This document shows positions 1 through 7,050 of a DNA stretch of 64,000 nt, in pieces. The DNA is from Pseudomonadota bacterium (GTDB lineage Bacteria > Pseudomonadota > Alphaproteobacteria > Rhodobacterales > Rhodobacteraceae). Every line of letters starts with the position of its first letter. Within the stretch, counting starts at the first letter, position 1. Location: assembly GCA_021779835.1 (NCBI GenBank), contig JAJXZX010000012.1, positions 1 to 64,000 of the forward strand, in the 5' to 3' direction. The position numbers and the translations under genes are program-made. Under the pieces are notes generated by a model. That model did no database searches and was not told the DNA's origin. It saw only the letters and a program-made list of their open reading frames with translations.

Positions 1-178
1 ACCCTGCCAGCATCATCAGGCAGGTCGTCTTGCCCGACCCCGACGGCCCCAGCATGGTCAGGAATTCTCCCTTTCCAATCTTGAGGTTAAGGTCTTTTAC
101 AACCAGCGTCTCACCGTCGTAGCTTTTTTGAACACGGTCAAATTCGACAAAAGCGTCGTTGTGGTTTTCTGTTACCAC
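1..178 (-). CDS. ABC transporter ATP-binding protein, 5' part only
   Basis: The first 59 codons of an ABC ATPase run off the left edge. A GTG start at 178 has a GGGGAGA ribosome site about 8 nt upstream. The protein opens with a short variable leader, then a typical first beta strand and a Walker A motif, GPSGSGKT, near residues 48-55, followed by CLMMLAG. The GEFLTMLGPSGSGKTT context resembles the importer ATPases of the spermidine/putrescine and iron families (PotA/FbpC type), so a polyamine or related importer is the best guess. Signature motif, Walker B and any C-terminal TOBE domain lie outside the window, so the substrate cannot be named. Confidence 0.85.
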   Translation of the reverse strand, partial: MVTENHNDAFVEFDRVQKSYDGETLVVKDLNLKIGKGEFLTMLGPSGSGKTTCLMMLAG

Positions 179-373
179 CGTCGTCTCCCCGTATGTCCCG
201 GCAGCTTGGCTGCGCTCTGATTGGCAGCAACTAAAGCGGATGCGTCCTTGCATTGCAACCGGCTTGTCTAAATTTTTTGCGCCACGCAACGATTGCAGGA
301 AATTCGCCCAAAAATCACCTGACCTGACGTAAATTCAGGCCCAAAATAAGCGCGAAACAGCCGAAACTCCCGC

Positions 374-443
374 GGCGCCCGACGGCGTGGACGCCGTTAG
401 CGCCACCAGAAATGCAATGCGCCGCCCGTGTTACGGGGCGGCG
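374..443 (-). terminator. two hairpins downstream of tRNA-Leu, possible terminator
   Basis: Reading on the minus strand after the tRNA, there are two GC-rich hairpins. One is at 420-443 (GCCGCCCG pairing with CGGGGCGGC, one bulged base). The other is at 374-404 (ACGGCGT GG ACGCCGT inside an outer GGCGC/GCGCC stem). Neither has a strong T-run, so termination is inferred from position and stem strength. The rest of 179-469 shows no gene and probably holds the promoter of the leftmost ABC gene. Confidence 0.4.
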
Positions 444-469
444 TTGCATCTGACCGTTGCCGGCAAGAG

Positions 470-556
470 TGGTGCGGATGAAAGGACTCGAACCTTCACG
501 GGTGTTACCCCACAGCGACCTCAACGCTGCGCGTCTACCAATTCCGCCACATCCGC
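470..556 (-). tRNA. tRNA-Leu (GAG anticodon)
   Basis: The minus strand folds as an 87-nt class II tRNA. The acceptor stem GCGGATG pairs with CATCCGC, followed by discriminator A and an encoded CCA at 472-470. The D-arm contains AATTGGTAGACGC, the anticodon stem CAGCG/CGCTG encloses a TTGAGGT loop with anticodon GAG, a long variable arm follows, and the T-arm holds GGTTCGAGTCC. The long variable arm and the GAG anticodon identify a leucine tRNA reading CTC/CTT codons. Confidence 0.96.
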
Positions 557-743
557 ATGTCTTGGCTTGGTGGCGGCTTCTTAGCGACTGCATTGGGGGT
601 TGTGAAGCGGATTTTTCGCCGCCTCAAAGATTTCCCGCCTGTCGTCCCTGCACCCGCGCCTGCCGTTGCAATTTCCCCGCCAATGATGCCAAGCTTTTCC
701 CTGCGCCGCCCCCCCCAAACGGCGGCGATAAAGGAGACGACCG

Positions 744-1421
744 ATGCTGGAATGGCGCGAATGGCCCGGCCTCACCCCCTACGAGGACGCCCTCGCCGCG
801 ATGGAGGCGCGCGTCGCCGCGATCAACGCAGGCACCGCGGATGAGGCGGTCTGGCTGCTGGAACACCCACCGCTTTATACGGCCGGCACCTCTGCCCGCA
901 TCGAGGATCTCACCGACCCCACCCGCTTTCCCGTGCATGAGGTGCGGCGCGGTGGCCAATACACCTATCACGGCCCCGGACAGCGCGTGGTTTATGTCAT
1001 GCTTGACCTCAACCGCCGTGGCCGCGATGTGCGCCGCTTCGTCACCGCACTGGAGGATTGGGTGATCGCCACCCTCGCCGCCTTCAACGTCACCGGCGAA
1101 CGTCGCGCGGGCCGCGTCGGCGTCTGGGTGGTGCGCCCCGACCGACCCGCCAATGCCGACGGCTCGCCCGCCGAAGACAAGATCGCCGCCATTGGCGTCA
1201 AACTGCGCAAATGGGTCAGCTTCCACGGCATCTCAATCAACGTCGAACCCGATCTGACCCATTTCAGCGGCATCGTCCCCTGCGGCATCCGCGATCATGG
1301 CGTCACCAGCCTTGTCGATCTTGGCCTGCCCGTCACCATGGCCGACCTCGACACAGCCCTCCGCACCACCTTCGACACCGTTATCGGCGCGGCGCCGGAT
1401 GCGGCAACTGAGCCTCTTTGA
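744..1421 (+). CDS. lipB: octanoyltransferase LipB
   Basis: Lipoyl(octanoyl) transferase moves an octanoyl group from acyl carrier protein to the lipoyl domains of 2-oxoacid dehydrogenases and the glycine cleavage system, the first step of cytosolic lipoate synthesis. The 225-residue product has the family signature [11 protein letters not shown] at residues 70-80. It also has both catalytic residues, a lysine at 153 (IGVKLRKW) and the acyl-accepting cysteine at 180 (IVPCGI). An AAGGAG ribosome site lies 8 nt before the ATG. The gene sits 59 bp upstream of a cytochrome c gene on the same strand, and no terminator is evident between them. Confidence 0.97.
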   Translation: MLEWREWPGLTPYEDALAAMEARVAAINAGTADEAVWLLEHPPLYTAGTSARIEDLTDPTRFPVHEVRRGGQYTYHGPGQRVVYVMLDLNRRGRDVRRFVTALEDWVIATLAAFNVTGERRAGRVGVWVVRPDRPANADGSPAEDKIAAIGVKLRKWVSFHGISINVEPDLTHFSGIVPCGIRDHGVTSLVDLGLPVTMADLDTALRTTFDTVIGAAPDAATEPL

Positions 1422-1480
1422 CAACCCGTGTTTTTACGCGAAGTCTCCGCTGGGAAACCGCACCAAAAGGAGCTTACCGA

Positions 1481-1936
1481 ATGAAGACCACCACCCTCAC
1501 CGGCCTCGCCCTCTCCGGCCTCGCCTTCGCCCTCATGGCCGCTCCGGCCTTCGCCGATGGCGACGCCGCCAAGGGCGAGCAGATCTTTAACAAATGCAAA
1601 GCCTGCCACTCGATCGTCAAGGACGACGGCACCGCCGTGGTCAAGGGCGGCATTGTCGGCCCCAACCTCTATGGCGTGGTTGGCCGCGCTGCCGGGTCGG
1701 GCCACAAGGGCAACTCGAACGATGCGTTCAAATACGGCACCGGCCTTGAGGCGATGAACAAAAAGGGCCTCGTGTGGACCGCGGACCTGATTGCCGAATA
1801 TGTCACCGACCCTACCGCCTTCGTGAAAAAACAGACCGGCGACGACTCGCTGCGCTCCAACATGACGTTCAAACTGCCCCAGGGCGGTGCCGACGTCGCA
1901 GCCTACCTCGCCTCGGTCGCACCTGCGACCAAATGA
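1481..1936 (+). CDS. periplasmic c-type cytochrome (c550/c2 class)
   Basis: A single-haem electron carrier likely to feed the aa3 oxidase encoded next to it. The start at 1481 follows AAAAGGAG and gives a 151-residue precursor with a signal peptide ending AFA before DG (about residue 25). The haem site is CKACH at residues 39-43, and the probable axial methionine is 128 in SNMTFKL. The VGPNLYGVVGR block and a closing AAYLASV are typical of class I cytochromes of the c2/c550 group. An upstream in-frame ATG at 1418 would add 21 residues before the signal peptide and overlaps lipB, so I rejected it. Confidence 0.92.
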   Translation: MKTTTLTGLALSGLAFALMAAPAFADGDAAKGEQIFNKCKACHSIVKDDGTAVVKGGIVGPNLYGVVGRAAGSGHKGNSNDAFKYGTGLEAMNKKGLVWTADLIAEYVTDPTAFVKKQTGDDSLRSNMTFKLPQGGADVAAYLASVAPATK

Positions 1937-1941
1937 CGCAA

Positions 1942-2019
1942 TGCTTGCCCCGCAAACACCCGATCACACATCATTTTTCTTGATCCAGATCAAACTCGGT
2001 GATTGCCGCGGGGCAAGCA
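1942..2019. repeat. 12-bp inverted repeat flanking the FNR box
   Basis: TGCTTGCCCCGC at 1942-1953 is a perfect inverted copy of GCGGGGCAAGCA at 2008-2019. The 54-bp interior contains the FNR box at 1980-1993. The arms begin six bases after the cytochrome stop codon. The structure could be a long-loop hairpin at the end of the cytochrome transcript or a second operator pair. Confidence 0.6.
1980..1993. promoter_or_regulatory. FNR/FnrL-type box upstream of ctaD
   Basis: TTGATCCAGATCAA matches the FNR consensus TTGAT-N4-ATCAA at every defined position. It is centred about 112 bp before the ctaD start, in the 162-bp gap after the cytochrome gene. Oxygen control of ctaD by an FnrL-type regulator is inferred; activation or repression cannot be told without the transcription start. 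Confidence 0.75.
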
Positions 2020-2098
2020 GCCCTCTAAAAACAAGTCAGTAAACCGGGCAACGGGGCAGCCGCCCCCGCGCTGACAGTCTGAAAATCGGGAGGCGAGC

Positions 2099-3787
2099 AT
2101 GGCCGACGCTGCCATACATGGGCACGCTGAACATGAAACCAAGGGGTTCTTCACCCGCTGGTTCATGTCAACGAACCATAAGGACATCGGTGTCCTTTAT
2201 CTATTCACCGGCGGCTTTGTCGGTCTGATCTCGGTGATCTTCACCGTCTACATGCGGCTGGAGCTGATGCAGCCGGGCGTTCAATACATGTGCCAAGAGG
2301 GTATGCGCTTTGTCGCAGACGCCACGCGGCCCTGTACGCCCGATGGCCACCTGTGGAACGTCATCATCACCGCGCACGGCATCCTGATGATGTTCTTCGT
2401 CGTGATCCCCGCGCTGTTCGGCGGCTTTGGCAACTACTTCATGCCGCTGCACATCGGCGCGCCGGACATGGCCTTCCCGCGGATGAACAACCTCAGCTAC
2501 TGGCTCTACGTCGCAGGCGTGTCGCTGGCGGTCTGCTCGGTCTTTGCACCGGGTGGCGACCAGCAGGCCGGTTCCGGCATCGGCTGGGTGCTGTATCCGC
2601 CGCTCTCGACGCATGAAGGGGGTTATTCGACCGACCTCGCGCTGTTCGCGGTCCACCTTTCGGGCGCCTCGTCGATCCTTGGTGCGATCAACATGATCAC
2701 CACCTTCCTCAACATGCGCGCCCCCGGCATGACGCTGCACAAGGTGCCGCTGTTCCCGTGGTCGATCTTCGTCACCGCATGGCTGATCCTTCTCAGCCTG
2801 CCGGTGCTGGCTGGCGCCATCACCATGCTGATCACCGACCGTAACTTCGGCACCACCTTCTTCGACCCCGCTGGTGGCGGCGATCCGGTGCTGTATCAGC
2901 ACATCCTTTGGTTCTTTGGTCACCCAGAGGTCTACATCATCATCGTTCCCGGCTTCGGCATCATCAGCCACGTCATCTCTGCCTTCTCGAAAAAACCGAT
3001 CTTCGGCTACCTGCCGATGGTTTACGCGATGGTGGCAATCGGCGTGCTGGGCTTCGTCGTGTGGGCACACCACATGTACACCGTCGGCCTGTCGCTGACG
3101 CAACAGCGCTACTTCATGCTGGCCACGATGGTCATCGCGGTTCCGACCGGGGTGAAGGTGTTCTCGTGGATCGCCACCATGTGGGGCGGCACCATCTCGC
3201 TGAAGACGCCGATGCTGTTCGCCTTCGGCTTCCTGTTCCTCTTCACCGTCGGCGGTGTGACCGGCGTGGTGCTGAGCCAGGCCGCCGTCGACCGCGCGTT
3301 CCAGGACACCTACTACGTCGTCGCGCACTTCCACTATGTGATGTCGCTTGGCGCCGTGTTCGCCATCTTCGCCGGGATCTACTTCTGGATCGGCAAGATG
3401 TCGGGCCGCCAGTATCCGGAATGGGCGGGCAAGGTCCACTTCTTCGGGATGTTCATCGGCTCCAACCTCACCTTCTTCCCGCAGCACTTCCTCGGTCGTC
3501 AGGGCATGCCGCGCCGCTATATCGACTACCCAGAGGCCTTTGCGCACTGGAACTACATCTCGTCGATCGGTGCCTTCATCTCCTTCGCCTCGTTCCTGTG
3601 GTTCCTTGCCGTAGTGTTCTACACCCTGTTCGCCGGCAAGCGCGTGACAGAGCCGAACTACTGGCACGAAGAATATGCCGACACGCTGGAATGGACCCTG
3701 TCCAATCCGCCGCCGGAACATACCTTCGAAATCCTGCCGAAGCCCGCCGACTGGGATCAGTCGATCAAGCACGGCCTCGCGCACTAA
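2099..3787 (+). CDS. ctaD: cytochrome c oxidase subunit I (aa3 type)
   Basis: Catalytic subunit of the terminal oxidase, which reduces O2 to water and pumps protons across the inner membrane. The 562-residue product keeps every key residue. Haem a ligands are H93 and H412, CuB ligands are H275, H324 and H325, the cross-linked tyrosine is Y279 (GHPEVYI), and the haem a3 ligand is H410. The D-channel aspartate D123, the E278 gate and the K-channel lysine K353 are also present. The numbering is one less than in Paracoccus subunit I. GGGAGG precedes the ATG. Subunits II and III and the haem-A assembly genes are not in this window, so ctaD is a stand-alone locus here. Confidence 0.98.
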   Translation: MADAAIHGHAEHETKGFFTRWFMSTNHKDIGVLYLFTGGFVGLISVIFTVYMRLELMQPGVQYMCQEGMRFVADATRPCTPDGHLWNVIITAHGILMMFFVVIPALFGGFGNYFMPLHIGAPDMAFPRMNNLSYWLYVAGVSLAVCSVFAPGGDQQAGSGIGWVLYPPLSTHEGGYSTDLALFAVHLSGASSILGAINMITTFLNMRAPGMTLHKVPLFPWSIFVTAWLILLSLPVLAGAITMLITDRNFGTTFFDPAGGGDPVLYQHILWFFGHPEVYIIIVPGFGIISHVISAFSKKPIFGYLPMVYAMVAIGVLGFVVWAHHMYTVGLSLTQQRYFMLATMVIAVPTGVKVFSWIATMWGGTISLKTPMLFAFGFLFLFTVGGVTGVVLSQAAVDRAFQDTYYVVAHFHYVMSLGAVFAIFAGIYFWIGKMSGRQYPEWAGKVHFFGMFIGSNLTFFPQHFLGRQGMPRRYIDYPEAFAHWNYISSIGAFISFASFLWFLAVVFYTLFAGKRVTEPNYWHEEYADTLEWTLSNPPPEHTFEILPKPADWDQSIKHGLAH

Positions 3788-3788
3788 C

Positions 3789-4337
3789 ATGCCCTACCAA
3801 TGGGTCAAACGACCTCAACGGGCCCCGGAGCAATCCGGGGCCTTTTCCGTTGCACCGTCCACTTGGGCCGAACAGGCCGAACCCTTGGCAGAGCTTCACC
3901 TCTGGCCCAACCGCTCGCTGCCCCAGCGCGGCTTTGTCGGCGTCATCGCGATGACCGCCGCGCTGCTGCTGGTGCCCTTGCTCGCCATGCTGGGCAAGCC
4001 GCAGCTTTGGGTGGTTCTGCCCTTCATGCTGGTGACTGTCGGTGGCCTCTACATGGCATTCCGCCGCAACTACCGCGACGGCAACCTGCTCGAACGCCTG
4101 CGCCTATGGCCCGACCGGATCGAGCTGAACCGTTATGAACCCAAAGGCCGCCAGCTCGACTGGGTCGCCATTCCCCACTGGGTCCGCCTCACCCTGCACG
4201 AGGACGGCGGCCCGGTCGCACACTACCTGACCCTGAAAGGCGGCAACCGAGAGGTCGAACTCGGCGCCTTCCTCAGCCCCGATGAGCGCGTGGCGCTGAT
4301 GCGCGAAATCCAAAACGCGATAGCAACCTGCACCTAA
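3789..4337 (+). CDS. DUF2244 integral membrane protein
   Basis: A 182-residue protein starting one base after the ctaD stop codon. The MPYQW start is typical of alphaproteobacterial DUF2244 proteins, and the NRSLPQRGF motif precedes two hydrophobic segments (about residues 50-68 and 71-90), then a soluble tail. The family often lies next to cytochrome oxidase genes and its function is not established. There is no separate ribosome site, so translation probably couples to ctaD. A strong terminator-like hairpin lies inside its first 20 codons. A later start, after the hairpin, cannot be excluded but would remove the conserved N terminus. Confidence 0.82.
   Translation: MPYQWVKRPQRAPEQSGAFSVAPSTWAEQAEPLAELHLWPNRSLPQRGFVGVIAMTAALLLVPLLAMLGKPQLWVVLPFMLVTVGGLYMAFRRNYRDGNLLERLRLWPDRIELNRYEPKGRQLDWVAIPHWVRLTLHEDGGPVAHYLTLKGGNREVELGAFLSPDERVALMREIQNAIATCT
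3821..3846 (+). terminator. rho-independent terminator inside the DUF2244 start region
   Basis: GGCCCCGG at 3821-3828 pairs perfectly with CCGGGGCC at 3835-3842 across the loop AGCAAT and is followed by TTTT. It begins 34 nt after the ctaD stop, where a ctaD terminator would be expected, but lies within the reading frame of the next gene. Confidence 0.8.
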
Positions 4338-4582
4338 GCGAGCGTCACCCGCCTGCGGGAAGCCCGCGACGAAGAGGACATTCCCCCTTCGCCCGGAACA
4401 GCGGCGCAGCTGCCCGGTCAGCGCGCGACTGCCCCCTCGGGCGGACGCTTCTGCGACATTAGTGCAGCCATGATCCTTGGGGGTGCAGCACCATAAAGTG
4501 CAGACCCCAAGCGACTCAGCGCCCACCCGGCGGTCTGACACCGCCCAATGTCGCCGATGCGCAACCACCGCCACGCCCCCGG

Positions 4583-5047
4583 CTAAAGCCCCAAATCGCT
4601 CAGCCCCGGATGCTCGTCCGGTCGCCGCCCCGCGGGCCAGTGAAACAGCCGCTCCGCCTCGCGGATCGCAAGATCGTTGATGCTGGCAATGCGCCGCTCC
4701 ATCAGGCCCGACGCCGCGAACTGCCAATTCTCGTTGCCATAAGACCGGAACCACTGCCCCGCCGCATCGTGCCACTCATAGGCAAAGCGCACCGCGATAC
4801 GGTTGCCGTCATGCGCCCAGACCTCCTTGATCAGCCGGTAGTCCAGCTCGCGCGCCCACTTGGCCTCCAGAAACGTCACGATCGCTGCGCGCCCTTCCAG
4901 AAACTCCGCCCGGTTCCGCCAGACCGAGCCCTCGGTATAGGCCAGCGACACCTTGGCCGGGTCGCGGCTGTTCCAGGCATCCTCGGCAGCCCGCGCCTTT
5001 TGCGCGGCGGTCTCGGCACTGAACGGAGGAAGGGGTGGTTTTTGCAT
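4583..5047 (-). CDS. DUF1348 / NTF2-like family protein
   Basis: A 154-residue soluble protein of the DUF1348 branch of the NTF2-like (SnoaL) fold. The family pattern is clear: an N-terminal helix with [10 protein letters not shown], then [30 protein letters not shown], the strand region [22 protein letters not shown], and a C-terminal segment ending in [11 protein letters not shown]. The ATG at 5047 has GGAGG 7 nt upstream, which decides the start. No enzymatic role can be assigned from sequence; this fold serves both small enzymes and ligand-binding proteins. It stands alone on the minus strand with an unusual repeat just upstream. The 245 bp between it and DUF2244 show nothing recognisable. 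Confidence 0.85.
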   Translation of the reverse strand: MQKPPLPPFSAETAAQKARAAEDAWNSRDPAKVSLAYTEGSVWRNRAEFLEGRAAIVTFLEAKWARELDYRLIKEVWAHDGNRIAVRFAYEWHDAAGQWFRSYGNENWQFAASGLMERRIASINDLAIREAERLFHWPAGRRPDEHPGLSDLGL

Positions 5048-5116
5048 GGCATCGCCTCCAGAGGATTTCAGTCGCAAAGGGTAAATCCCGGTGCCGCCCG
5101 CATCAAACCCGCAGGC

Positions 5117-5155
5117 ACACAATCATACATACGATTGCTGCATGAAAAACATACG
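5117..5155. repeat. dispersed repeat B, copy 1
   Basis: This AT-rich tract contains the 16-mer GCATGAAAAACATACG at 5140-5155, preceded by CATACATACGATT. The same 16-mer recurs at 46881-46896 and 55024-55039. The upstream CATACATACGA is also shared with the third copy. The tract lies between yqeY and the promoter side of the NTF2-like gene. Confidence 0.8.
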
Positions 5156-5184
5156 CTTTCCATACGGTCGATTCGACGCAAACC

Positions 5185-5640
5185 TCAGCCCAGCCGCGCC
5201 TTCACCATCGGCCCGACCGCGCCGAAATCCATCTGCCCGGTGTACTTCTGCTTCAGCTCCGCCATCACGCGCCCCATATCCTTGATCGAGGTCGCCTGAC
5301 ACTCCGCCACCGCCGCATCCACCGCCATCGCGACCTCTGCCGCCGTCAGTTGCTTGGGCAAAAACTCTTCAATAACAGAGATTTCCGCGCGTTCCTTGGC
5401 GGCAAGCTCTGCCCGCCCGCCCTCTTCGTAAAGCCGCACGCTTTCCTGCCGCTGCTTCACCATGCGGCCCAGAATCGCGGTGACATCGGCCTCGGTGATC
5501 TCGCCCGCACCCTCGCCGCGCAGCGCGATATCCTTGTCCTTCAGCGCCGAACTGATCAGCCGCAGCGTCGACAACCGCTCCGCCTCCCGCGCCCGCATCG
5601 CATCCTTCACCGCCGCCCCAATCCGTTCCCGCAATTCCAT
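5185..5640 (-). CDS. GatB/YqeY domain protein
   Basis: A 151-residue YqeY-like protein, related to the tail domain of the GatB subunit of glutamyl-tRNA amidotransferase. Such proteins are presumed to bind tRNA, but the cellular role is unsettled. Visible family features are the N-terminal MELRERIGAAVKDAMRA helix, STLRLISSALKDK, the GRMVKQRQESVRLYEEGGR segment, EISVIEEFLPKQLT, and MGRVMAELKQKYTGQMD near the C terminus. The ATG at 5640 follows GGGGAGAG. It is divergent from carA across a 176-bp gap, an arrangement common in Rhodobacteraceae. Confidence 0.92.
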   Translation of the reverse strand: MELRERIGAAVKDAMRAREAERLSTLRLISSALKDKDIALRGEGAGEITEADVTAILGRMVKQRQESVRLYEEGGRAELAAKERAEISVIEEFLPKQLTAAEVAMAVDAAVAECQATSIKDMGRVMAELKQKYTGQMDFGAVGPMVKARLG

Positions 5641-5816
5641 CGCAACTCTCCCCTGACGGTCCGGCCTGCACATTACTCCGCGCACCGCACGCAGACAACC
5701 GATAGATTTTCCGCTAACCATTTGAAATTACAACAAAAGACAATTCGCGCCTGCCCCTTGACCCCAGCCCCCCCGCCACATAGGTTGCCCGACGATCTGC
5801 GCAACGGAGTCGCCCG

Positions 5817-7007
5817 ATGCCCGCTACCAGCCCGAACGCCGCACCCCGCCCCACCGCATGTCTTGCGCTGGCCGATGGCACCGTTTTCTACGGCCATGGC
5901 TTCGGCGCAACCGGCGTCACGGTGGCAGAGCTTTGCTTCAACACCGCCATGACCGGTTATCAGGAAATCATGACCGACCCCTCCTACGCGGGCCAGGTCG
6001 TGACCTTTACCTTCCCCCATATCGGCAACACCGGCATCAACATCGAAGACGATGAAACCGCCACCCCCGTCGCCGCCGGCATGATCGTCAAATGGGATCC
6101 GACAGAGCCGTCAAACTGGCGCGCCACCGGCGAGCTGACCGACTGGCTCGTCGCCAAGGGCCGCATCGGCATGGGCGGCCTGGACACCCGCCGCCTGACC
6201 CGCGCGATCCGCCAGCAAGGCGCGCCGCACGTCGCCTTAGCCCATGATCCTGAAGGCAATTTCGACATCGGCGCCCTCGTCGCCAAGGCCCGTGCGTGGA
6301 AAGGCCTCGTCGGCCTCGACCTCGCCAAGGACGTGACCTGCGCGCAAAGCTACCGCTGGGACGAGATGCGTTGGGCTTGGCCCGAGGGTTATAAAACGCG
6401 CGAGGGCCGCGGCCTGCGCGTCGTCGCCATCGACTACGGCGCCAAACGCAACATCCTGCGCTGCCTCGCCTCGGCGGGCTGCGAAGTCACCGTGTTGCCC
6501 GCCACCGCCACCACCGAAGACGTGATGGCGCTGAACCCCGAGGGCGTGTTCCTCTCCAACGGCCCCGGCGACCCGGCGGCGACCGGCGATTACGCGGTGC
6601 CGATGATTCAGGGCGTGCTGAAGCACGACATCCCGGTGTTCGGAATTTGCCTTGGCCATCAAATGCTTGCGCTGGCACTTGGCGCACGCACCGTCAAGAT
6701 GAACCACGGCCACCACGGCGCAAACCATCCCGTCAAGGATCTGGAAACCGGCAAGGTCGAGATTACCTCGATGAACCACGGCTTTACCGTTGACAGCCAA
6801 ACCCTGCCCAAAGGCGTGGTGGAAACCCATGTCAGCCTGTTCGACGGCTCCAACTGCGGCATCCGCATCGCGGGACGCCCGGTGTTCTCGGTGCAATACC
6901 ACCCCGAAGCCAGCCCCGGTCCGCAGGACAGCTACTACCTGTTCGAGCGGTTTGCCGAGGCCATGCGCAAAAACCGCTCTGCCCAAGACGCCTTAACGGA
7001 CAATTAA
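5817..7007 (+). CDS. carA: carbamoyl-phosphate synthase small subunit
   Basis: The glutamine-hydrolysing subunit of carbamoyl-phosphate synthase delivers ammonia to CarB for arginine and pyrimidine synthesis. The 396-residue protein has the CarA N-terminal domain (ALADGTVFYGHGFG at about 18-31, FNTAMTGYQEIMTDPSY at 41-57). Its class I glutamine amidotransferase domain carries the triad C278 (GICLGHQ), H362 and E364 (YHPEASPGPQ). GGAG lies 8 nt before the ATG. carB is not adjacent, so the two subunits are encoded apart, as in many alphaproteobacteria. Confidence 0.97.
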   Translation: MPATSPNAAPRPTACLALADGTVFYGHGFGATGVTVAELCFNTAMTGYQEIMTDPSYAGQVVTFTFPHIGNTGINIEDDETATPVAAGMIVKWDPTEPSNWRATGELTDWLVAKGRIGMGGLDTRRLTRAIRQQGAPHVALAHDPEGNFDIGALVAKARAWKGLVGLDLAKDVTCAQSYRWDEMRWAWPEGYKTREGRGLRVVAIDYGAKRNILRCLASAGCEVTVLPATATTEDVMALNPEGVFLSNGPGDPAATGDYAVPMIQGVLKHDIPVFGICLGHQMLALALGARTVKMNHGHHGANHPVKDLETGKVEITSMNHGFTVDSQTLPKGVVETHVSLFDGSNCGIRIAGRPVFSVQYHPEASPGPQDSYYLFERFAEAMRKNRSAQDALTDN

Positions 7008-7009
7008 CC

Positions 7010-7050
7010 CCGACACTCCAAGGTGAGCCTGCCTCACCCCGGAGTGTCGG
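7010..7050 (+). promoter_or_regulatory. compound hairpin ending at the glycosyltransferase start codon
   Basis: CCGACACTCC at 7010-7019 pairs perfectly with GGAGTGTCGG at 7041-7050, and the loop carries a second stem GGTGAG/CTCACC. It begins just after the carA stop and ends on the base before the ATG at 7051. The only plausible ribosome site, GGAG at 7041-7044, is inside the stem. There is no T-run, so a translational switch or processing site is as likely as a terminator. Confidence 0.65.

Noticed and set aside
2201-3790. 529-codon open frame on the minus strand opposite ctaD
   Set aside because: It is the GC-rich mirror of an unquestionable oxidase gene, is rich in His, Asp and Arg, and has no recognisable domain.
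5141-5285. Small frames beginning MKNIR at each repeat B copy, as possible peptides
   Set aside because: After the first five or six residues the three translations differ completely and none has a ribosome site, so the conservation is of DNA.
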